Assembly (NCBI GenBank): GCA_010015805.1
Contig: ML978130.1
Location: 1,054,001 to 1,118,000, forward strand
Reading direction: 5' to 3'
Source of the DNA: Rhizodiscina lignyota
Lineage: Eukaryota > Ascomycota > Dothideomycetes > Aulographales > Rhizodiscinaceae
DNA length: 64,000 nt
Below are positions 56,842-64,000 of the stretch, one piece after another. The notes under the pieces were generated by a model. That model was not told the DNA's origin. It searched no databases and worked only from the letters and a program-made list of their open reading frames with translations. The position numbers were made by a program, and so were the translations under genes. Numbering within the stretch: the first letter of the stretch is position 1; the number at the start of each line of letters is the position of its first letter.

Positions 56842-57687
56842 GAATAGTTAGAAACAGATTCATCAACTTGCCTTGGCCCTTGAGTTCAAATCGGGACTTA
56901 TAGCAGTCTCATCTACTTTAATGTGCAAGAAACTGCCCGCTCTTAGGCATTGCAGGTGGCCCTATGACCAACTACTTTGGTACACATGTGATGGTTGACG
57001 ATTTCTTAGTAGTGCCGATTGGCAGCGAAGCGGTCCGAAGCACATAGGGCAGTTGTGAGGATGTATCCGAGGCTTGGAGGAGAACTTCACAGCATTTAAG
57101 GGAACCAAAGGCGAACAGTAGCTGTGGAGATCCTCAAAACGATACATGTGTTGAGAAACGGTGGCCGCAGCGGGATCGGCTGTTCCCATGCTTGAAGTGC
57201 AGCGAGAGCTTGAGGCTGATAGTTGAGACGACGTATTGCTTCGATTGGGGAGGGGGGCCGCTCGTGACTCTCACATGGCAGCGCATGGATCGCCGCAGCG
57301 CCCGCGCGCCCACGCTATCTCCGCTGCGATTGGGCGAGCGTGACTTCACATGCTCGTCGGCCAGAGCGAGAGTCGCGCGCATCCCACCCCCCCAAACTCT
57401 CTCCAAAGGATCCCACGCTCAACCCCGAACGCCAACCCACCGACCTCGCACGCCCGTGAGACAACCGCCGATCCTTCGTCGTCAGCGACACCCCGTCCGC
57501 ATCCCTCTTCCTCCATCATCGACCTTTGCGACACCTTCTCCTGTCGCATGTAGACCGCACACGCGCTGCGGACCCATCGCAGCGCACTATTCGACGTCAC
57601 ACGCACCGTCTCCTTCGCTACCAGTCGCGGCTCAAACGGCGCTTGCACGCGATAAATCTGCTCCAACGTCGATAAAAATCCATCCAG
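56842..57687. other. Right edge of the cluster and Opi1 promoter
   Basis: Holds the right copy of the dispersed repeat and then the C-rich leader of the Opi1 gene (57380-57540 is very C-rich). A 182-codon plus-strand frame there is proline/serine noise in the leader. No gene called. Confidence 0.5.
57002..57100 (+). repeat. Right copy of the ~100-bp dispersed repeat flanking the cluster
   Basis: Pairs with 44401-44499 in the same orientation. The minus-strand translation of both copies contains a related string (KFSSKPRIHPHNCP here, KFSSKPQIHPHSCP at the left), so the source may have been coding. Confidence 0.8.
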
Positions 57688-59535
57688 ATGGCGTCGCTGC
57701 AGCAAGAGCGCGCACCACCACCCTCATACAGCTCGCATGACCCCGAGTCGCTCGAGCTGCCGTCCGTACCACAGCACGAAATTGGCAGTCCTAGCAGCAA
57801 TGCGACTTCGGTGACCCTGCCGCACTTGAAGTCCTTGGGCTTGCCAGAGCACAACAGTTACACGCCGAGTCCGCCAGAGTGGCCAGACGCCTCTGCGCCG
57901 TCGTTTTATGGGGGTTACAACTTCTCCACCGCCTTTCCGCCTGCTCCTCATACCGCGCCTCGAAGTGATGCCGGAATTGGGAGCCCAATGGAAGTGTCGA
58001 GCGTCATGAGCCTCGATGAGCAGAACCATCGCGCATCCTCCGTCTCAATGGATGATCCCGACGTTCGCATGGCAGCAGAAGCTCTGTCTGGACTCGGAAA
58101 CCCCGACTTCGCACGATCACCAACATCCTCTTATCGCAGCACTACTATATCTGTGCATCCATCGACCGCTTCTACCAGTACCACTCTTCGTCAGACTCCG
58201 CAAGCTCAATCGCAAGAACCGGAACCCCTCCTTACACTGCTTACAACGAGTCACCCCTGGCTCGGCGCAACGGTCAATGGCTCGCTATACGCCTATGGCG
58301 GCGCGAAACACTACTCTCCTCGCTTTGTTCGAGGTACAGCGGAGTTTATGGAAAGGAATATCGGTTCACCAATGGTCAATACTGTTGGCTTTGTGTCGCG
58401 CCAGACTGGTGTCGACGGGCGCATTCGACGTTACCTTGGCGACCGGCGATTATCTGATGATGGCAAGGATGCAAATGGTAGCAAGAGGCGACGAGTTATG
58501 GTTGGTGTGACCAGTCCAAAGCAGAAAGAGGAAGACATCGAGGCTCAGACAAACGGCGATGTTGCAATGACCAGTCCGAGGAGCGATGCTCAGCGCATGA
58601 GGACAGGAAGTCAGAGCAGCATGTCTATTGTCGAAAGTCTACCCGCATACGATGACAATCGCTCTCCTCATTATGAGGAACTATCTCCTCTCCTGAGGGC
58701 CGAGAAGCAGCAGGAGGGGGAGCCATCTTCGTACGAACAACAACGGCAACGGGTGGAATCCACTTGGCATGGCCAACTCCTCATGACTACTTCAGGACTC
58801 GGTGTCGCCTTGTCAGATTCTTCTCTGCGCAGTCTGAAGTATACACTTTCTGTACTCGGACGTACGACCGACGAGATTGGCAACTTGATGCGTGCTCTCA
58901 AGATTCTTCTAAATGAGTACCAGCAATCAGAGTCATCATCACAATCAAATGGCCAAAATGAGAAAGCCCCGCTTGCTGGACCTCAATATCAGCAGGACCA
59001 GAGACAAGTGTCTGCAGAGAACGAAGAGCGCTCGCGAAGACTCGCCGAGCGTATTAAATCATACTCGAATACACTCTGGAGCCTCCTCCGTGAAACAGTC
59101 GCTACCATCTCCCAATATACCGGTTCTGCGCTTCCCGACAATGCAGCGTCCCTCGTTCGCCGCCAACTCATGTCCTTGCCTCAGCGCTGGCGCACAGCTG
59201 CATCCTTTGGATCCAGTAATCCTAGCGTGAGCTCGGGAGACCCGTCAAGTTCAGATTCTCCGAACCAAGCTGTCATTGCTGCGAATCGTATTCTCAACTT
59301 CGGTCAAGAGAGTTTGGACATGTTGAGTCAAGTCAGCCTCGTCGTTAGTGGAACGATTAGGAGCGCAGAGCAGTGGCTTGATAGTATGGGTCGCAGGCGG
59401 GAGAATGAGGAGGGTTCCTCTAATGTGAGCAACGATGGTGCCGCACAGGTCAACGAAATTGCGCTTGGGCAAGGAAGTATGATCGTCGCTGGCCAGCGTT
59501 GGCATCTCGATTCTAAGGACACTCCCCAGCGATAA
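57688..59535 (+). CDS. opi1: Opi1-family transcriptional regulator of phospholipid synthesis
   Basis: Single exon, 615 aa from ATG at 57688. Seen: a Pro/Ser-rich N-terminus; AAEALSGLGNPDFARSP, the conserved motif at about 126-142; the core LYAYGGAKHYSPRFVRGTAE followed by RNIGSPMVNTVGFVSRQTGV and IRRYLGDRR, diagnostic for Opi1; a middle basic KRRR patch; a Gln-rich linker; and a C-terminal activator-interaction region with ALSDSSLRSLKYTLSVLGRT and LMRALKILLNEYQ. In yeast, Opi1 sits at the ER bound to phosphatidic acid and Scs2, and moves to the nucleus to repress INO1-type genes when lipid precursors are plentiful. The filamentous ortholog (Neurospora ccg-8) also links to the clock. Family assignment is firm. 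Confidence 0.92.
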   Translation: MASLQQERAPPPSYSSHDPESLELPSVPQHEIGSPSSNATSVTLPHLKSLGLPEHNSYTPSPPEWPDASAPSFYGGYNFSTAFPPAPHTAPRSDAGIGSPMEVSSVMSLDEQNHRASSVSMDDPDVRMAAEALSGLGNPDFARSPTSSYRSTTISVHPSTASTSTTLRQTPQAQSQEPEPLLTLLTTSHPWLGATVNGSLYAYGGAKHYSPRFVRGTAEFMERNIGSPMVNTVGFVSRQTGVDGRIRRYLGDRRLSDDGKDANGSKRRRVMVGVTSPKQKEEDIEAQTNGDVAMTSPRSDAQRMRTGSQSSMSIVESLPAYDDNRSPHYEELSPLLRAEKQQEGEPSSYEQQRQRVESTWHGQLLMTTSGLGVALSDSSLRSLKYTLSVLGRTTDEIGNLMRALKILLNEYQQSESSSQSNGQNEKAPLAGPQYQQDQRQVSAENEERSRRLAERIKSYSNTLWSLLRETVATISQYTGSALPDNAASLVRRQLMSLPQRWRTAASFGSSNPSVSSGDPSSSDSPNQAVIAANRILNFGQESLDMLSQVSLVVSGTIRSAEQWLDSMGRRRENEEGSSNVSNDGAAQVNEIALGQGSMIVAGQRWHLDSKDTPQR

Positions 59536-60142
59536 CACGACGAATGCATTTATGTGCACACGAAGACACTCGCGCGTTGATTCTTCAATGACCAGCCAAC
59601 CTCATTTTCTTCCGCCTGCGAGCACGGGACACTATTTATTTTCCCTTTTTTTTTTGGAGATGTACATATCACTTTTGGCTTTTGCGGAGTGATGCACTTT
59701 TAGCTTTGATGCAACGGAGTCAGCTCTGTACAGCAATATCAGTAAATTTGTCATTTTGTCGGCCGACCATGGAATGGAGACTCACGGAGAGCAGCAATCG
59801 CGCCGCTGGGAGCCTTAGTTCTTGTCATTTCTTGTCTTTCATTGGGCTGTTTGGCATATGGCTCTTGTTGATCATGCGGATACCACCCTTTTTCTGTTGC
59901 CTTCACTAGCATTGGAGATGTATGTTGCACCTTCCAGGGAATCCAATGTTTGCTTGGCGCTGGGGCGGCTGGTCGGAAAAGGAAAAAGGGATCCTGGTTT
60001 TGAGGTTCTTTCATATTCGGAATACACTATACGAAGTCTAATACATGCGAAAGGCTTCACAGCTCGTTGAATACATCGTATATCTTCACATCAATGACTT
60101 CGTGTACGTTAGACATTGTGACCAGCACAGTCTCCTCTCCGC
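59536..60142. other. Convergent spacer, no supported gene
   Basis: Between the Opi1 stop and the PSI protein stop. T-run of about ten at 59646-59656 may act in 3'-end formation. Short frames only. Confidence 0.5.
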
Positions 60143-62006
60143 TCACTCGCCCAAAAGCGCCGTTCTCTCATCAGCATCTCTACTACTCTCATGCCCTTCA
60201 CCGCGCTTCTTTCCACCCAGTAGAAATGCAGGCACATACCGCCTCCAACCCCTTCCTTTCAACCCGCTCCCATCCTCAAGCACCTCCTCCCCATCCATCT
60301 CAAACTCCGCACTCCTCCTCGCCCAAAGCCATCCCCTCCTCTCCCGCTTCCACGCACTCCCAATCCTCCTCACCTCCCCCGCACCCAACCCCTTCCCATC
60401 GCCATCATCCTCAATGACAATCTCCCACCCATACCGCCCCGCTCTGAGCGCGCGCCAACAGACCGCGATGCTCTTGAACAGGACGTACAGGATGAACAGC
60501 CCCACGATGGTGGACGCGCAAGTGATGAGCGCGGCGAGGAGAGTGATCGGCGAGCAGTAGCAGCCGAGTGCAGGTGTGCGCAGCTCGTAGCGCTCGGTCT
60601 CGAGAGGACAGATGGGATCGTTGTTGTAGGCCTTTGAGAAGGGCGCGAGGAGAGGGGCGGGGTTGGACTGCGGAAGTGGGACGCAGGTGGCGGACTGGTG
60701 AGTTGAAGGTGTTAGTGAGTTGGACGGTTGAGGTGGCGAGAATCGCGAGATTTAGGTGAGGTTCCAGGAGAGAAATACAGAAGAAGAGAAAGAGGTGTGT
60801 GTTAGTTGTAGGAAGCGGAGAATAGCAATACAAAGAAGTAGAAGGAATTGAGCAGGTTCGCTGCGAGAAAGTAGACCAAGCTGCAAACCACAAGAAAATG
60901 AAACAAGCTCAAAGAGAGCACGATGTAAACAGAAGAATTCGCTGCGAGCAAAAGCAATTCACTTTGACCAGTAAGGGTGGGCCGAACGCCTGCTCTACCA
61001 CGCCAAAATGCCCCAAATACGCCTGCAGCCCGAACGCGCTAATTTTTATATAATATATACAACTCGCATATTCCTAATCCCTGCCTTCGGGCATTTGGCG
61101 AGATTCGGTGATGTGGTCGAGTTGGGACCATGTCACCTTTGGTAATCTTGTGAGTTTAAACGGAAAGAGCAGGCACTAGTACAGGTTAACCATTTGCAGA
61201 GAGTCCCTTTTTTTTGCTTCTAGTGGCCGCAAGTTCGAATTCCGGTCCCTACCCTCATTTTTTTTCTTTTCCTTTTTTTTGGGTTTAATCCATAGGTGCC
61301 CAGTAACGGACAAAACCTCATGGTACTGGGCATGAGTAGTCCTAAAGATGACACTAAGACTATCCGTTATTGTTTTTTTGGTCTCCTGTAGGGTCGGTTG
61401 TAACCCCACCCTTGCCATCTCTTTTTCTTCTATAACGTGTCTCTGTCATTCCTATTTTTCTCTCCACAGGACCACAAATGACCTTGAACGCAGGAAGAAC
61501 ATCGATTTTGGAGGTAAGATCTGTTCGCCGGCCTCATCTTACGAACTTTCTAATTTGCGACCCCCGGTAAATACTGCTCTTGGAGTTTTCGGTACTCCTT
61601 CTGCGGGCCAAAAGCGTTCGCGTCCACGCAAGAATCGCCTTTCCAGCCAAGGTCACCACGACGGGAGGAATCCTCCTCTTCAGACAGCCAGAATCCTCAA
61701 CAGCAAAGCAAATACAGCATTACGGCGAAAGGAAATGTAAAAATGACATTGTATTGCAATAGTCTTCGCATTTTAAAGAGTAAAAAGTTGGAATTGCAGG
61801 TAAAGAGACCATAACGCGAAGTACTATGATATTAAACTTACAAAGGGACACCATCCGCAGTATGCATCATCCTTCATGCAGTCTCCGCAATCTTGGATCT
61901 TCCAGCATCGGAGGAAGCGGTCGAGGTCGTCCTCCGAGTTCTTGAATCGGCTCAGGAACGAATCAGGCAAGACGGATGAAGCGTTCGCGAGCTCTGCAGA
62001 CGCCAT
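60143..62006 (-). CDS. PSI-domain single-pass membrane protein with a 1.15-kb intron
   Basis: Exon 1 is 62006-61842 (55 codons, donor GTAAGT) and exon 2 is 60694-60143 (acceptor CTCACCAG, with a CACTAACACC branch), total 238 aa. The join makes DAYCGWCPF + SATCVPLP, a perfect plexin-semaphorin-integrin-type cysteine motif (RCWKIQDCGDCMKDD before it and NNDPICPLETERYELRTPAL after it). A TM helix follows (PITLLAALITCASTIVGLFI to LYVLFKSIA), then a basic cytosolic tail with an acidic patch. Similar PSI proteins occur across Pezizomycotina with no assigned role. No signal peptide is obvious. The intron is some 10-20 times longer than the other introns in the window. Confidence 0.82.
60900..61840. 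mobile_element. Repeat-like insertion inside the PSI gene intron
   Basis: Approximate limits. The 1.15-kb intron contains sequence unlike its neighbours: poly-T/poly-A tracts (61209-61216, 61259-61280), a 9-bp perfect hairpin arm pair (61297-61305 with 61324-61332), and a tRNA-like A box (GGCACTAGTACAGGTTAA, about 61170) and B box (GTTCGAATTCCGG, about 61232) at roughly tRNA spacing. It may be a decayed SINE-like element. I could not find clear target-site duplications, so the limits and class are uncertain. Confidence 0.35.
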
Positions 62007-62311
62007 TTGGGATGGATTAATTCCTTACTCTGGAGCATGTACAGTCGATGGACGAGAAAGGCTTCAATTATTTCCAAGGAAGGCGAGGACAACGGAATGT
62101 ATTAGCCATCTACCGGGATGAGACGAAGTTAGGTTGAGACGACGTCCAACTTGGCGCGGCGCTAGGATCGCACCATGCCTTTCCTCGGTCTCCACTGTTC
62201 TCGAGACAATCACAAGAATTCGGATTTCAAGCGAGTCTCAGCAATACATTTATTGATCGCCAAATAATTGAACTCCGAATCTTTTTATCCCCTTTGAGGG
62301 TGAAGACAGCC
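62007..62311. promoter_or_regulatory. Divergent promoter, PSI protein / ankyrin protein
   Basis: About 305 bp between the PSI gene ATG and the first candidate start of the ankyrin gene. No specific site recognised. Confidence 0.4.
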
Positions 62312-62330
62312 ATGTCTCTCGAAATGTCAA

Positions 62331-64000
62331 TTGAAAGACTCTCCCCAAGTCCCGACGAATCCATCGGTAGAGATCCTCCTTGATTATAATGCAGACACTG
62401 AGCTAAAGACAAATACTTCGCGTTCGACGGCGCTCCACGTGGCTGCAAGTCATGGGTATGTTGAGATCGTTGAGACTCTTATAAAGAAGCGCGCAAGTAT
62501 CGATGCGATAGATCTCAATGCGATAGATTTCGATGGATGGTCTGCGTTACATTACGCTGCAAGCAAGAACAACCTCCCTTTGGCAAAGGCACTCCTCGAA
62601 AACGGTGCAAATACCGGACTAAAGACGCGCGGTACGGGTCATACTGCGCTCCACAAAGCTGTAGATGGTAAGTACGTCGAGATGATAAACTATCTCATAA
62701 AGCAAAAAGCAACAAATATCGACGAGACAGACGATTATGGGTGGTCTGCTTTACATCACGCCACGGACAAGAGGTATATATCTGTACTGGAGGCACTTAT
62801 CCGAAAAGGCGCGAAAATGGAGCTAGGCACAAGCACTACAGGTGCGACACCGCTACACCTAGCTATATATCGTGGATCCTTCAAGGTCGTGGAATTTCTC
62901 ATCAGGAAGAAGGCAAACGTCTGTGCAATGACTTGGGAAGGCGAAACAGTTCTACACATTGCTCTACAATCTGCATGGGATGACGAAAGCGTGGGAGCCC
63001 AGGCAAATAATACAGGGGGTGGAAACAGGATTTTGGATCACATCATAAAAAATATTGACAAAGGGAAGCAGTGGCAGGAGCTATTGAACGTCGCTCGACG
63101 TGAAGAGAATCGATCTAGATTGAAATACTTGGTAGAGAGAATGGATAATGGGGACATGACAAGGTGGATGCCTTTGGAACGCATCTGGCTTGCTATGAGT
63201 GAAAAAAGGTTTCATGGATTGAAAGACAATCTCAGAGCTGAGGTTGGCCTCAACGCGTTTACAAGTAACATGAAGCAGGAGCTCACCGGCAATTGTGATG
63301 TTCTTAAGCTTGCAGCGTGCCTTGGAGAAGATGAGATTGTGAGGTGGCTTCTTAGAACTAGACACTGGTCCGAATCAGAAAAAGAAGAAGCGAAGAAGCG
63401 AACCAAGAGGCCTCAGTGGGTTACAAAGGAAGCCTTCGAAAGATTGAATGACGGGAAGCTCATCTGGGACACCCCATTTGTCCGGGATGGGAAAAGGGCG
63501 GCCGAAAAGTTTCGTCGACCTTCGCCAAAAGGGCTTGCCGAAAGTTTGCACGAGAACAAGCTTAAAGCTGCTATTATGGATTTTGTTGTCCATGATCAAC
63601 AAGTCGATTTCATGTATTTCGACCGCGATGTCTCCCAAATCATTTACGGAAAGGATGGCGCTGCCGGAGGAGAAACACTCAAAAAGTTTGCAAAGGACGC
63701 CGCAACGCAATTGGAAGATCCAACCATATTCCAGCCGGAATTGCGAGGCAAATGGCCCAGCTTCAGGTGGATACACCTACCCGCTAATTGTGTGAGTAAA
63801 AACAACCCACCCAAAAGCTAAGAACAATTATTGATATTACCCAGATAGATTGGATGAACGTAAGTAGCTCTTATGCTGCTCACAAGAATGGAGTTAACAA
63901 TTTACTCTTTAGGACATAACCTTATCCATATATCTTGAAAAGGATACAAGGAAGGATAATTGGCAAAGCACATTGCAATCTCTACGGCAAAGTTGGGATG
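62331..64000 (+). CDS. Ankyrin-repeat protein with CorA-like C-terminus, runs off right edge
   Basis: Exons 62331-63791, 63845-63859 (15-nt microexon) and 63913 to the edge. Seen: five or six ankyrin units, e.g. RSTALHVAASHGYVEIVETL, DGWSALHYAASKNNLPLAKA, GHTALHKAVDGKYVEMINYL, GWSALHHATDKRYISVLEAL, GATPLHLAIYRGSFKVVEFL. Then a charged linker and KWPSFRWIHLPANC + IDWMN + DITLSIYLEKD, the entry to the CorA-like region of fungal ankyrin/Mg-transporter-like proteins. The 5' end is unclear: the coding frame has no ATG before the first repeat, while ATGs at 62312 and 62324 are in another frame that stops after 23 codons. The gene may have lost its start or have an exon I cannot place. The rest lies beyond the window. 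Confidence 0.75.

Noticed and set aside
57192-57740. 182-codon plus-strand ORF before Opi1
   Set aside because: Pro/Arg/Ser-rich leader sequence that overlaps the Opi1 start in another frame.
60780-60900. Hydrophobic minus-strand stretch (LVYFLAANLLNSFYFFVLLF) near the PSI gene
   Set aside because: No ATG and no donor that joins it to the next exon; it lies in the large intron and is probably chance.
61348-61740. 130-codon plus-strand ORF inside the PSI intron
   Set aside because: No domain; repeat-like surroundings. Could be remnant coding sequence of an element but not supported.

Overview
The window looks like a chromosome segment of a filamentous ascomycete (Pezizomycotina; Dothideomycetes is my best guess, from overall feel only). 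The genes have short introns (about 47-180 nt) with GTRNGT-like donors and CTAAC/CTGAC-like branch sites. The gene set is typically fungal: cerato-platanin, Opi1, PigL_N-like coiled-coil protein, Fungal_trans_2 regulator, ankyrin/CorA-like protein. Exon joins below were made by hand from splice signals, frame and family similarity, and most models close in frame from ATG to stop.

Layout. 1-20 kb: an edge fragment, an RA-PH adaptor, a small membrane ORF next to a secreted cerato-platanin, an F-box/LRR protein, an NRP1-like RNA-binding protein with a dead exonuclease fold, a GABA/choline-type permease and a mitochondrial-type cysteine synthase. 20-40 kb: a conserved housekeeping block with condensin subunit CAP-G/Ycg1, Tim22 (divergent with a conserved mitochondrial protein), an SDR, the TORC1 GTPase Gtr1 (divergent with a WW-domain protein), a four-TM membrane protein, Yar1-like ankyrin chaperone, a broken zinc-cluster fragment, a secreted arylsulfotransferase-family protein and a PQ-loop vacuolar transporter. 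40-44.6 kb: an accessory zone with coiled-coil proteins, tandem repeats and a duplicated gene end carrying RIP-like transitions.

45.0-56.8 kb holds the most interesting block: a five-gene amine/D-amino-acid cluster. It has a Fungal_trans_2 regulator, a D-amino-acid oxidase, an (R)-selective amine transaminase, an UNC93-like transporter and a large N,N-dimethylformamidase-like hydrolase. The block lies between two same-orientation copies of a roughly 100-bp repeat (44.4 kb and 57.0 kb). The likely logic, inferred, is import of an N-acylated or chiral amine compound, amide cleavage, then transamination or oxidative deamination under a local regulator.

57-64 kb: Opi1 phospholipid-synthesis repressor, a PSI-domain membrane protein with a 1.15-kb intron that carries repeat-like DNA, and the 5' part of an ankyrin/CorA-like protein with a 15-nt microexon that runs off the right edge. 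I see no convincing tRNA or rRNA gene, CRISPR array or intact transposon.
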